Source: Polytrichum commune (lineage: Eukaryota; Streptophyta; Polytrichopsida; Polytrichales; Polytrichaceae). From it: a stretch of 60,000 bases of DNA. Below, piece by piece: positions 1 to 10,970 of the stretch; within the stretch, counting starts at the first letter, position 1; each line of letters opens with the position of its first letter. The stretch spans positions 16,556,001 through 16,616,000 of the forward strand of contig OX485803.1 in assembly GCA_950295325.1 (NCBI GenBank). The letters are read 5' to 3'. The notes under the pieces were generated by a model. The model saw only the letters and a program-made list of their open reading frames with translations. It had not been told where the DNA came from and ran no database searches. A program made the translations under genes and the position numbers.

Positions 1-508
1 AAAGGGTTTTAAATGGAATATAATCTACTTCAATTTAGTATGAAGATCTAAACCTTAGGTTAGCACACTTAGGGCCACATCACACATGAGACTGAAGGCC
101 CGTGACCATTGCATTCAAAGATATGTCATTAGTGAAAAAGGTCAAGACTGCCCAAGTTCACTGCACACTAGAAGGTGAAGGCTTAAGAACCCAAAGAAAT
201 AATCATGAATGAAAAGTCTACATGGATTCCTACAATGGCAGGTTATAAATAATGATGAGAATCAAGGACCCTCACACTCACACGATCACAACCCTTGGCT
301 CGTGTGTGAAGTGGCTCTAAAATTTCAACAATGCTACTTTTTGATTTCCTCCTCACAAGCGAGTTGAGACACAACTTAAGAATGTTCTTTGAAGTGGATT
401 CAATCAATTCACCTTGCTCCCTCTTCACATACTGAGGATAGACATTAAAATAAAGAAAAGAAAGATTGGCCCAATGACTCATGGCACAAAGCTAATCTAT
501 GTGTCAAG
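1..508. other. Non-coding stretch, no gene seen
   Basis: Both strands carry only short open frames with no family resemblance, and I see no splice-linked exon pattern. The right end abuts the TAA target duplication of the MITE that follows. Nothing else stands out. Confidence 0.6.
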
Positions 509-511
509 TAA

Positions 512-1010
512 GGGTTGGTTTACACCATGGACCATGAAGTTGGACCGTGGAAGATGGTTTTTTTTCCATAATCCGACTTCCATGGTCCAATTTCGTAAAA
601 AATCAATTTGTAAAGCCTTCGGGCCCCTCACTAGGTGTAAACCGAATGTGGACCAAGAGGAATGACCATGCACCAAAAAGTGCTTGCTCTCTCTCTCTCT
701 CTCTCTCTCTAAATAAAATAAATAGATAAATTCATTAAGAGTTTATTATAATAATATTTCTCTGTCATGGGCCCTTGCGTTTTTCTACCAGAGCACCTCT
801 TTTGTCTCTCCCATTGCAAAACTTGTCAGACCATGTTAGTGGATAATGTAGGCCCTGAAACATGTCTTTTGGGGACCTCGAACTCCATGGTCACTATGAT
901 GTTTTTTTCCCTTGGTGTAAACCAAAGTGGTCCCTGGACAAGTTCGACATCCAATCACATATTTTTCAAGACCTTTGAACGACTTCATGGTCCATGGTGT
1001 AAACAACCCC
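512..1010. mobile_element. Tourist/PIF-Harbinger-like MITE with TAA target duplication
   Basis: A 499-bp non-coding element has terminal inverted repeats of about 35 bp: the left end reads GGGTTGGTTTACACCATGG and the right end is its near-perfect reverse complement (GGTGTAAACAACCCC at the tip). The trinucleotide TAA lies directly outside both tips (509-511 and 1011-1013), as expected for PIF/Harbinger-type insertion. The interior holds a (CT)n tract near 689-710 and no credible reading frame, so it must depend on a transposase encoded elsewhere. The TIR match and target duplication are seen directly; the superfamily is inferred from GGG-start ends and the TAA duplication. Confidence 0.82.
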
Positions 1011-1059
1011 TAACTTAGTAGGTACCGGGTATGCATTTCACTATCAAAGTTTCAACCAA

Positions 1060-1290
1060 TATCCGAAGAAATTTTTGGGCATATGTGGTCAAGATCCTAG
1101 TGTTTCCAAGTCCAACTGGTTATACACGTTGACACCTTTCGGTGCTTCTTTGTTAAAAAGGGGTATATATTCTATAAATTCCTCTAGAACGATGGCTATT
1201 TATCCCGAAATCTTGATGAACTTCGACCGGCTATCTTTCAAACTGAACCAGTTGCACACGAAACAAGTACTTTAAAGATACGGTATTAAA
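1060..1290 (+). repeat. Dispersed monomer related to the 47-kb satellite
   Basis: This stretch contains the same string of landmarks as the tandem satellite at 47.1-48.3 kb: TTTTTGGGCAT, then GATCCTAGTGTTTCCAAGTCCAAC, a conserved 'ATATTCTATAAATTCCTCTA' core, and a 'CAAACT..ACC.GTT' end. It is a single diverged copy of about 210 bp. A second isolated copy lies at 35.4 kb. The landmarks are seen directly; whether it moved as a transposon part or is a satellite remnant is open. Confidence 0.6.
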
Positions 1291-1496
1291 CACAACAATT
1301 AGTAAAGGCGGAGCAATAACTTCTTAGACTTCGACCGAACACTAAAGCCTAGCTGCCATTCACCAAAAATGGAATAGAATAAACCTCGGTTGTGACAGGG
1401 CTCACTGCACTTCATCACTCTCCGCTAGACACAAACCTTAAACCCTAATAACTGGCCACCAGTTATACTAATTAAAGATGTTCTATGTGCATTAAC

Positions 1497-1712
1497 ACTC
1501 ATGTTGTATTTAGTGTCACTTACAATTTGGAATTACGCAATGCTATCTCTATCTACTGTATGACTCGTATTTTACCAACAAACGTCGAATTGGTTGTTTG
1601 AACATTATAGAACACTGACAACTTTACTTGGTGAAAACTTACGTCAATAGTAAAAGTATATAACATCACGTAACTCCAAATGGTAAGTGACGCTAAATAT
1701 CATATTAGTGTA
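1497..1712. mobile_element. Hairpin-forming MITE-like inverted repeat
   Basis: The segment from about 1500 (GTATTTAGTGTCACTTAC) pairs with about 1630-1708 (GTAAGTGACGCTAAATA) as an imperfect inverted repeat with arms of roughly 80 bp. The loop contains GGTTGTTTGAACATTATAG, which recurs in the hairpin element at 4.4-4.7 kb, so the two look like members of one family. There is no coding potential. Exact ends and target duplication were not resolved. Confidence 0.5.
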
Positions 1713-4350
1713 GTGTTTGGCATAGTATATTGTATGAGCTCCGACAAGTGTTGAATTCAAAGTTTACTCGGTGTATGATATTGAAACTACATCTAAGGGC
1801 CACTTTACATTAGAGCTTGGGGGGCCTTAATCCATGATTTATAGATTCTGTGATTGGTTGAGAAGCCAAAGAAAGTTCGAGTTCACTTTACACTACACCT
1901 TGAAGGCATGAGTGACGACATGGGATTCAAATGGATGAAAAATATACATAGCACCAAATCATTTTTTACGAGCTTAAAGGTGTCAATATTCCTTATTAAA
2001 TATGTGGACGCTTCGATTGAAAAGGGCAATCAATAACTCTTAAACTCATCCACACAACGCATTGAGGCCCATAACGATCCTCTTGGACTCTTACTGGGTT
2101 AATGCACATGCACCTACGAGTTGTTCCCACACTAGCTTACTAGCCAACATGGACCAAAACAACACAAGTCCATAACTACCGCTTTGGTAAATTGACATAC
2201 CAAATCTAGGCCAACCCCTCATGCAATGGTCATGCCAATTTTACAAGCATATTATTCAAACCCATCTTGTTTGGGACCATGTTTTTCTACAATCGGGGTG
2301 AATCAAAAGTTGATAAGCATGTCTTTACATGAGCATTCCTGCACCTACTCGACAAAAAACAACATGTCCTACTTTCCAACATATTTGGACTTCATCACAA
2401 CATCCATGTAAATTCATCCTTTGTGGATGCACGGGCTTTAGTGAGAAAGAAATTGCACGTCACGAGTCAAGGGTCGATTCAACAATTCCAAAGTGGCTCT
2501 ACTCCTTCAATTGTTGATATCAAGTTTCATGAACAAAAGTAGATGTTTATGCCGTAGTTGTACACAATGTCACGATGTCCACAATGGCATGATCACTTAT
2601 GATATATACATGATTACAAGATGGCCAATTTGTGTGTGCCTAAAGTCCAATCAAAATCTCAAAATAGCTAGCCATAGAAGACAAATGATCACATAAGGTA
2701 GACATACCTTTGGGTGAGTTTACATTATGGTCGTCTACATATTGACTTTTACATCCAATAGTGAACCCCCTTTAACAACTACACAATTTTTCTACAAATA
2801 ATCATTCTATAGATGTGCCACATCATCTAAAGGATAATCACATTGATGTGTGCTATTAGGTTGACCCATGTTGAATTATTGACAATCGACGCTCTTTTGA
2901 GTATTTATTACCAAAATAACAAAAATGTGTTTATTTATTTATAGTGGTTATCGAGGAAATGCATAATTTAAAAAAAATTGTGTGATATGGTTTAAAATTG
3001 GGGTAATTTTCATGGGTAAAGAGTCAATCTATTTGCAAGGTCATCCTATTTGCGCACATCAGTGTGCACATGGTCCAATGAAATCGAATGAATTCAACAT
3101 TCCCACCTTGCTCTCTCCCCTGCTCTCTTTGCCTAGTTTTTTCTTGTGTTAGGCCCCTCCATGGGTCTTCCCTTGCCCTCTTATACATTGTGTTCATTAA
3201 AGCCTTGATAGGTTTCAATAATACTTATAAATGGGGGGTGGACTCTACATACCACACATGAACTAATGTGAGTGTAAGAAGGGGTATTATTCAAGGCATT
3301 AGGGTACATACTGTACATTAAGGAAAGGTATTATTTTAATCTAGTGGGTACATTTTTTAAAGGCTATCAAGAATCTTGAAGTAAAGGTAGATGTACAAAA
3401 GGGGGCCTTAAGGTTTACAGAAGAGATTGACAACAAATGTGTTAGTTTCATCCAATATATGTTCATACCCATTGTTGTGACATGGCAAGCGTCCTCAGTG
3501 ACTATCATGTCCATTCTTGTTAAGGTTTGCACTCAAGTTTTACGATTTTACAAACTTGAGGCTCTTGGAGTGCTTTGGGAGTGCTCATGGCCCCCCCTTG
3601 GGTTTTTCTCTCCAAATTGTGGCTAAGTTACTGTGCTATTGTCTTTGTTTTCTTGATGGAACGTCGGGTTTCATGCTATGGATGAAAAAATGTTCAATGA
3701 GGATCTCATTGGAGAGTGAAAGTATAATGTTCATGTGATAAAGACCTATTTAACTCCAAGATTTGTATTTTGTAATACGTATTGGAGGCATGTATCACAT
3801 TCAATTGAGATCTCAATATAAATACACGAGCTCATTTTCTAGCATGCCATTTGTATGTATACATTAGTTTTTCTCTATAAACTTCTCGTATATAAGAGGT
3901 TTAATTTCATATTGACCCATGCAGACCATTTAGGTTTCCAATGAAGAGTCCAACTCCTGGAAGAGATTGTAGCCGCATAGGACAAGTCACCACATAATGC
4001 ACACACTAAATAACTAAATAGTCCTATTACTACGGGCCACACCATTTTTCTAGAGCCCACACTAATACTCGTAATGAGAAATAACATGGGCCACTTCAAC
4101 TCATGCTATATTTATAGTGAAAAACTAGTGTGCATCACAATGTTGTTCCTAAATATTTAATGTGGGTGACTATTTGTTGTCGTGATATTTCTTTTGATGT
4201 AATGTGACTGTTTTATTTTATGTAAGGTGTTGGGCGGAAGTCTTCACGAAGACTTAGGGGAAAACCCAAGATTTTGAACCCACAATAATTTCAGCTTGAC
4301 TAGAAAACTGCACTGATCATCACATTTAGTGCATGTTACTAGTTGAAATC
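1713..4350. other. AT-rich intergenic DNA, no gene recognised
   Basis: Only short open frames without domain signatures are present on either strand. I found no paired splice sites joining plausible coding pieces, no RNA gene and no clear repeat ends. The region probably consists of old decayed repeats, but I cannot show it. Confidence 0.45.
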
Positions 4351-4354
4351 ATGC

Positions 4355-4767
4355 AAAGCAAATAACCTCTTTCTCAAGAGTTAAATTTCGACTAGCGAAT
4401 GTTCAATAGGTTGTCCCGACATCATATATAGAACAAAAATGCCTTTGCTTGGTAAAGTATTACATTCTCAATAAACAATTACAACATCACACAACTCCGA
4501 CTAGTAACACACACCAAATTGGGATAATCAGTGTAATGTGACCACCGCTAATTCTCCACCTACACTAATCAGACTATCTACACCAATGAACCCAATTAGT
4601 GCGTGATACTATTCGGACTTACACAGTTGCTGTAGCTAGTCAATGAGAATGTAATATGTTGCCAAGCAACGTAACGCCATTTATGTTCTATAATGTCCGA
4701 ACAACCTATTGAACTTTTTGTTAGTAAAAAATTGAACTCTTGAGGAAGAGGCTATTGTGCTGTGTGC
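4355..4767. mobile_element. Long-TIR hairpin MITE
   Basis: Arms of about 115 bp pair imperfectly: about 4355-4477 (containing TCTCAAGAGTTAAATTTCG and TTCAATAGGTTGTCC) is the reverse complement of about 4640-4765 (GGACAACCTATTGAA-like, then AATTGAACTCTTGAGGA). The element is non-coding. A string beginning CCGACTAGTAACACACAC occurs inside (4497) and again just outside the right arm (4769), which suggests nesting or a local duplication. The inverted repeat is directly visible; the boundaries are approximate. Confidence 0.6.
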
Positions 4768-4849
4768 CTCCGACTAGTAACACACACTTACTGATTGGGA
4801 TAATCAGTGTAATTAGCGTAATCAGCATAATTAGTGTAATTAGTGTGCC

Positions 4850-6120
4850 TTGGTAAAAGAGTGTAGACAAGGGTCAATGTGTGGGAGGCAGCCAAGGGCC
4901 GGATGGAGGGGAGGCGGAGGGAGCGTGCAACGGACGGAACGGAAGCGAAGGGAAAGGAAGGGAAGGGAAGGGGAAAGGGAAAGGGAAGGGAAGGGAGTAG
5001 TGGTAACTTGTGCATCATCACATGAGATGCAGAGGGAGCCAGTACAATGCAGCATGGCGTAGCATGGAGCCTCCTCAGTAAGTACTCTGTCGCTCTGTCT
5101 CTCTGTCTGCGCGTACCAACGTTCGTTCTTGCGGCATTAAGGAAGGATAGAACGAAATAACGACGGGGAAGGAAGGAAGGTAACTTATTAGCAGGCTGCT
5201 CTCTTACTCTTCTGCTTGCTTCTAAGTTTCTTTTCTTGAAGCCCTGCCAGGCGACTGGATAAATTGTAAGTAGTATATATAATGGACACTTTTGGACGAT
5301 TATAGGCTGGCTGGCCGGCGATGATCAGTGCATCTCATGAGTCACCAGGACCAGCAGCAGGAACAAGCAAGCGAGCAAGCAAGCCAGCCAGCCAGCGAGC
5401 CAGCCAAGGCGAATCATTACTCATCAGTCTGACGCTCTGACCGTCTGCCTCGCTTGCTCGCGCCTTCCCTCCGACTGGTAGGTTATTATAGTGTACATTT
5501 TATAAGTAGTTATATGATAGCTCCGGCGGAGGAGGAAGAAGCTGTTCGGTCGCAGAAGAAGGAGGAGAGGTGGTTTGTTTCGGAGTGGGAGGAGGTGAGG
5601 TGATGTAATGTGATGTAATGCTACTTAAGGTAGGGTAGGGGCAGGGTAAGCGTGCGTGATACATTTGGATGCTGGTGATAGTCGGGGCTCCATGTGAAGA
5701 GCCAGGCGGTGTTAATGAATGTGGAGCGATTTGTTTGAGTAAGGAGCAGGGGAATGAATTGGTGAGGGAGGCGATGTGGTAGCAGGCTGGTATCGTTACT
5801 AAGTGAGTAAGTGGGAGAAGGGCATCAGGGCTAAATAAGCAAAACTGTCATGAGTACGACGTGGTCGTCCGGCAAGCACTGTACAGGAAACTTGATGGCG
5901 TTCATATGTGCACAAGATCTGGCGCTGGTGCAGGAGGAGGAGTAGGCATTGGATGATGAGTGCAATCTACGTGCCCGCGCGCGCACGGGGGAGATTGTAA
6001 TATTGTGTCCCCGATCTTTTGATTTCGATCGAGGTAAGAAGTAGGAGCTGCATGCCATTTACTGCTGATGTAAACATTGAACATGAGTTCAATGTGCAAT
6101 CAGAATTGATGAGGTTATCT
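4850..6120 (+). promoter_or_regulatory. Putative promoter and 5' leader region of the RING gene
   Basis: Base composition changes sharply here: GGAAGG-type purine runs (4930-5000), CTGTCTCTCTGTCTG tracts (5085-5110), GCAAGC/CCAGCC short repeats (5360-5406) and G-rich stretches up to 5650. A TATATAA box lies at about 5274-5281. This is typical of a plant core promoter and 5' UTR, and the only downstream gene in the same orientation is the RING protein. No transcription start can be fixed from sequence, so the assignment is inference. Confidence 0.35.
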
Positions 6121-6378
6121 CCTTATCTCGCTTTAGGCGCCATTCAGCGAGTCTTTGGCTGTAGGAAGCAATGCCTCTTTTGTGCCAGATTCTTCTGACC
6201 GACGGACTGTAGTTATGACCTGTCCAATCCTTATCTGGTGTTTAAATCATCCTCTTCCATCTCAGTATTGGTTTTATGCGGGCATGGCTGGTGGATTTTC
6301 AACGCACTACTATGCTCCGATTGGTCCTGTGTAGACAGTAGGGCAATAGTGTGTCGTGCAAGAAAGCGGGTAGAGGTA

Positions 6379-6955
6379 ACATTTAGAAAGATGCGACTCT
6401 AAACGTTCTTTCCTTATAGGATCGGGGGCCTCGTTGTGTGCATGAAATTTGTAGGAGCTTGAAAGAAACACTTCTTGGAGTCCAGCTATACACACACACA
6501 CACACACACATATATATATGTGTGTGTGTATGTCCAAATCCTGCCTTACGGTGCAGAAGAGGACATTGTTCGTGTATGTAGCTTAATGTTTTCGCAGCGA
6601 ATCCTTGGAGACTTGCAGAGTCTCGAAGCAATGTCTTCTTTGAGGTGCGACGAATAGTGCAACCTTCAGTCAACATTTCGAAAGACGCCTTAGCGTTCTT
6701 TCGTGATATGATCGGGAGGCTCGTTGTGTGGATGAAATTTTTAGGAGCTTGAAGGGACCGCTCCTTGGATGCTCGCTATGTATATATATATATATGTGTG
6801 TGTGTGTGTTCATATATAAATGCTTACTTAATGTGCAGAAGGGGACATTGTTTGTGTATGTAGGGTAGTTTCTTCGCAGTGAATCCTTGGAGACTTGCAA
6901 GGTTTTGAAGCAATGTCTTCCTTGAGGTAAGACAAACAGTGCAACCTTCACGTCT
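6379..6955 (+). repeat. Tandem duplication of ~285 bp with microsatellites
   Basis: Two adjacent units (about 6379-6670 and 6671-6955) share GATCGGG(G/A)GCCTCGTTGTGTG-like starts (6421 and 6711), ATGAAATTTxTAGGAGCTTGAA, then a CA/TA/TG microsatellite (6487-6530 and 6780-6810), and ATCCTTGGAGACTTGCA ends (6601 and 6883). Offsets are 290 and 282 bp. A partial third copy of the end (GGAAGCAATGCCTCTTT) lies near 6157. It sits in the presumed 5' intron/leader of the RING gene and has no coding potential. Confidence 0.7.
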
Positions 6956-7641
6956 GTTTCTTTGCTGAAAGAACGTTAACGTCCTTAGTTAGCGCAGGGG
7001 TGACCGCTGCATTGCGTCTTAATGTAGTTGATACGTTTCCTTGTGGAGAGAACTCCGTTTGCATATCGTTAGGTTATTGTCTCTCAAATTAAAATGTTTT
7101 GGAGCATGTGGAGCTCTTATGCTGCCCATGTTTTATTTATTCAACTATTTATCGAAGGTGTGTCCTACCGCTTTTAAGTGATAAGCGGTGTATTTTCAAC
7201 TGCATCGTTCTCAGCTGTTGGGGCTAGTCTTACGTCCCGCTCTCATTCTTTTCGTTCTTGTTCTCCAGAATTTGATGAACTTTGGAAGACTGAATTTGCT
7301 CCAGAAATCTTCTCCTTAGCTTTGCATCATCCGGTATTGCAGATGTAAAAATCACACTTCCCGAAATTCTGTTCCCCTGTTCTTAGATATCTTTGAGAGG
7401 AGCAAGCTTGGCCTGTGCAGTAGCTTGCGTCTCACAGGTCATTATTCCTCACCTCGCTCGCACCATCTACGTTCAGCCTGAGATTTACATACATGAATGG
7501 GCATCCTGGTAATAGCTACTTACATGGTTGGTTTCCTTACGATCCTTCCTGTCATTAGGCGACTGAAGCGCAATTATACTGAGAAGAGTTCTCGTTGACT
7601 TGATTCTGAAAAACTAATCTACCATTTGCATTCCATTGCAG

Positions 7642-7700
7642 ATAAGAGTTGCTTAGCACATTGAAGCTCGCATACTCTACAAAGACATGTCCGGTTTCAG
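7642..7700 (+). other. Possible small 5'-UTR exon of the RING gene
   Basis: A 59-nt segment is framed by a good acceptor (CCATTCCATTGCAG) and a good donor (TTTCAG|GTACTG). It could be spliced to an acceptor at CTTTCGACAG (ends 8120), giving a leader in which the ATG at 8157 opens the main frame. It contains a short upstream ATG (7686) that does not stay open into the CDS. This is inference from splice-site strings only. Confidence 0.3.
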
Positions 7701-8156
7701 GTACTGCTCCAATATCCTGAACTGATTTCTGTTACTGAAAAGGTTCAGCCTAATTTAAAAGCAGTTCATCTGTGGTCTAAGCTGGCATATATGCTTTGTA
7801 GGGCATGTAATGAACTACGACAATGGTTATGTCATAAAAAGCGGGTCCTGGATGCAAGATGGACTAATCAGTCTCTCTGTGTATATTTGTAATTTGTTGT
7901 TCTCTCTATTCAGGACTAAATTTTTTATGCTTTCTTAAGCATTTTCTTCCGTCTTACAACTGTTGACGTTCCCTTTCAAAGTACACAGGGAAAGCCACTG
8001 CTTCGCAAATACCAAACGTAAGAGACAGGCACTATACATCTGTCTGATATCTATCTTGCTAATGACAGGTTTTTGATGCTGAGGAGACATTGTATCCAAG
8101 CATTCCTGTCCTTTCGACAGGAGTATATTGATAGATTTTACTCCTGAGAAGTGGAC

Positions 8157-10970
8157 ATGGTCTTGTGCTGGATGAATGAAATGGACCAACATCGCCAAGA
8201 AGTGCAACAAATAGAAGCATTTACGGTCCCTGCAAATTGCAATCAGAAGAGTAGGTTCTTCAACAGGAGCGCACCAACCTCCCTCTGTAATAGTCCTTCT
8301 GGTCGTCATTTAGGGACTAGCCACTCTTATGACTCTCCTCAAAGCGAAGATCTAAACATTTGTGGAACAACCACAGAGAGGGACCAGAAATTGGGCACAA
8401 ATTTGAAATGCGGGAGAGCAGATCATCAGCACAATATCTTACCGCCATTGCAAGAGAGTATTCAACCATCTACTCAAGAGAATGAGAAAGTAATTAATCA
8501 AGTTGGACTCGCAACCCGGGTGGTTTCACGAGAACCACGTATTCCGCTGGGTACATTAATTGCGAGGGAATCAGGTTCTTCATTGGCAGCGAGACAGAAT
8601 GATATGGTCAGTTCGAAGTCACCTGTTAGAAAGAGAGCCGCAAGCGCTGCTCTTACAGAGAATGGGCGTTTCAATCAAGGTGAACCACTGATAGGGATTA
8701 CACATTCTTTACAACAAGAGCTCCAGTTATCATCAGGCTCCTCCTCTCCAAAACTTTCAGGCACACGGATAGGTCAAGTATTTGATAGGATAAAGCTTTT
8801 TGAGAGGGTGGGTATGGGCATCGGCCAGCAGCAAGAAAAGCAGCCAGTGCAGTTGGGGACCTTGCTTGCCAAGGAACGTGCAGCAGGTGTATCCCAAGAA
8901 AAGCGTAGAGTTAAGCATTTTGGGTCAGTGAGGGAGATTACCAATCCACAGCGGCATGACAGACAACGGAATTCAATGGATCAAGCGAGTGGCAATTCTG
9001 GTAAATTTTTGGTGGAGAAGCCACAATCTAAATTCAGAGCCTTATTTGCAGATGATTTTGCAAGTTTCTGTGCGGCAGTGGTCCCTAAATTGGGGATAGG
9101 GAGCACAGGAGGGACTGCTGTTTCTTCACCAATAAATGAAAATGTTGGCTCCATGGCGGAGGGTAGGAGGGCATTGCAGGCTTCTTCCATCAATGACACC
9201 ATGAGGCCTGGGGCCAACAACGATGGACCACATCAACAGTTGGGATCCTTGATTGCAAAAGATTGGCCAACACATAGCTCTGTTGAGAATGGCAGATTGA
9301 GGAATTTTAGGTCGATGAGTGCAGCAGGAAGCAAAGCCACCAGTCCAGACGTCCAGGAATCCAGTTCTCTGCCAAGAGACGTTCTTCCATGCAGTCCGAC
9401 TGCGTACCCTGCACAAAGGAGCATTATGCAAGAAGCATTGAATGTCGAGTCTGAAAGTGCAGCACAATCTGAAACACGACCCTCACTGGGGGCATTATTC
9501 GCTGAGGAACTTGCAAGTTCCCGTGAACCGAGCGGTTGGGAAATGATAGAACCTTGGGGAGTAGATGAAGGAAATTGTGGGACTTCGTCAGATAGGTGGA
9601 GTGTAGCAGGCAATGTGGGTGAGAGCAGTAGAGATCTGCAAGTAGGGTCCTCAATGAATAATATCTCTAGTCCAGGGCGCTCAGGACCGCAGGGTAAGCT
9701 GGAAGCCCTTATTGCCAGGATTCTGACCCCTGGTACTCCTCAGTGGAAAAACAGAGCTGCCCATAAAAAAACACTAACAGACTCTCCAGTTGAGCAAGAA
9801 CTCAAACTTTCAAGAGAGGCTCTCCAAGAAGGTGCAAGTTCCTGTTCTCAGAATACTGAAGTGTGTCTCAATTTGAGAGACAGAGAGGGTGTCACAGGAT
9901 CCAATGCGGCAGGCTTAGCCAGCAGGATTCATGAGGATTTGCAGATCATACCAATGGAAGAAGTCAGCAATCCTGTGGTCCACGGGCCACAGTTTCAGCA
10001 AGGAGACTCTGTTGCAAATGATTTGGCCACATGCATTTCAACAATTCCAGAAACCCCAAATCTTGTGCAACTGGGTGTCTTGATTGGTGAAGAACTTGCA
10101 CCTACTTGTGCCCAGCTTCAGGGAATGGTTCCAGAAATGGGGACTGACAAAGGGGGACTCGCAGATTCTGTTTTGAAAAGTGATGAAGCGACCAATGGAG
10201 TGCAGGTTAATGCAGACAGCAATGCCCTCCAAGAATCTGATGTTCAATTGGGGACATTACTAGAACAAACATGGGGTGAGCATGGGTGGCTGCCATTAGG
10301 TCGAAGCCGGATAGGCTCTCCTCTTCTTCTGAGAAGTCAATCATCAAGCAACAATACTTCCAGATTTGATACACCTAGGGTCCCACAAGAAAGTTCGAAT
10401 GACACTTCTCAAAGTGCTATGCCTTCCAGAACGGAGACTATTGGAAAATCGCCAGGGCCCTCTCTTGCTAGTGGCAGTCATGCCTTCAGTGATAGAAGCA
10501 CAGTGGTATTGGCAGGGCAGCCTGCATCATCTTGCCCAGAAGTTGACTGTATTCCTACACTGCAAGTGCCTCTAGAATCTCCCCCACAAACAGTGTCTGC
10601 TCCCACGCGAGAGTCAGAGGCCAATCCCAGTCCAAGTCCTGATCAGTCTGTTGCAACACCTGCAACAGAGCGTGCACCCACTCGTGTATCTTTGATGTCT
10701 TTGCTGAACCAGGATATGGATGTGGAAGACAACAGGTTAAACAAAAGTGGGAATGCAGCTGTCCATCAGTGTGATGATGATGATGACGATGGTCACGCTC
10801 CAGAAGAGATGGATCCCATGTGCTGCGTGTGCATGGTGGGCCACAAGGGTGCAGCGTTTATCCCCTGTGGCCACACTTTCTGCAGGAAGTGCTGCCGGGA
10901 AGTACGCAAGAGCTTGGGATCTTGCCCTCTCTGCAACCATCCTATACATAACATACTCAACATTTACTAA
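8157..10970 (+). CDS. C-terminal C3HC4 RING-finger protein, probable E3 ubiquitin ligase
   Basis: This 937-codon frame starts at the first in-frame ATG after a stop at 8145-8147 and needs no intron. The C terminus is a RING-HC domain: C889-x2-C892-x11-C904-x-H906-x2-C909-x2-C912-x10-C923-x2-C926, within CCVCMVGHKGAAFIPCGH, followed by a short tail ending ILNIY. This signature and the VSLMSLL motif before it (~residue 844) match a known plant RING family. Such proteins normally recruit E2 enzymes; target and location cannot be read here. The rest is long, polar, Ser/Gln-rich and apparently disordered, with an acidic run of Asp just before the RING. It contains nine spaced copies of an LGxLxAxE-like motif starting near residues 131, 233, 293, 362, 444, 515, 639, 698 and 846. 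All RING ligands are present, so it looks functional. Confidence 0.9.
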   Translation: MVLCWMNEMDQHRQEVQQIEAFTVPANCNQKSRFFNRSAPTSLCNSPSGRHLGTSHSYDSPQSEDLNICGTTTERDQKLGTNLKCGRADHQHNILPPLQESIQPSTQENEKVINQVGLATRVVSREPRIPLGTLIARESGSSLAARQNDMVSSKSPVRKRAASAALTENGRFNQGEPLIGITHSLQQELQLSSGSSSPKLSGTRIGQVFDRIKLFERVGMGIGQQQEKQPVQLGTLLAKERAAGVSQEKRRVKHFGSVREITNPQRHDRQRNSMDQASGNSGKFLVEKPQSKFRALFADDFASFCAAVVPKLGIGSTGGTAVSSPINENVGSMAEGRRALQASSINDTMRPGANNDGPHQQLGSLIAKDWPTHSSVENGRLRNFRSMSAAGSKATSPDVQESSSLPRDVLPCSPTAYPAQRSIMQEALNVESESAAQSETRPSLGALFAEELASSREPSGWEMIEPWGVDEGNCGTSSDRWSVAGNVGESSRDLQVGSSMNNISSPGRSGPQGKLEALIARILTPGTPQWKNRAAHKKTLTDSPVEQELKLSREALQEGASSCSQNTEVCLNLRDREGVTGSNAAGLASRIHEDLQIIPMEEVSNPVVHGPQFQQGDSVANDLATCISTIPETPNLVQLGVLIGEELAPTCAQLQGMVPEMGTDKGGLADSVLKSDEATNGVQVNADSNALQESDVQLGTLLEQTWGEHGWLPLGRSRIGSPLLLRSQSSSNNTSRFDTPRVPQESSNDTSQSAMPSRTETIGKSPGPSLASGSHAFSDRSTVVLAGQPASSCPEVDCIPTLQVPLESPPQTVSAPTRESEANPSPSPDQSVATPATERAPTRVSLMSLLNQDMDVEDNRLNKSGNAAVHQCDDDDDDGHAPEEMDPMCCVCMVGHKGAAFIPCGHTFCRKCCREVRKSLGSCPLCNHPIHNILNIY

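Noticed and set aside
4788-5062. Short frames in the purine-rich block near 4.9 kb
   Set aside because: Simple-sequence composition (GGAAGG/RERE text); no homology or conserved start.
8151-8156. GTG at 8151 as start of the RING protein
   Set aside because: A plant nuclear gene is expected to use ATG; the next in-frame ATG at 8157 follows an in-frame stop at 8145 and costs two codons only.
8981-9654. Minus-strand frames inside the RING gene
   Set aside because: They are antisense shadows of a long real coding region, with no domain.
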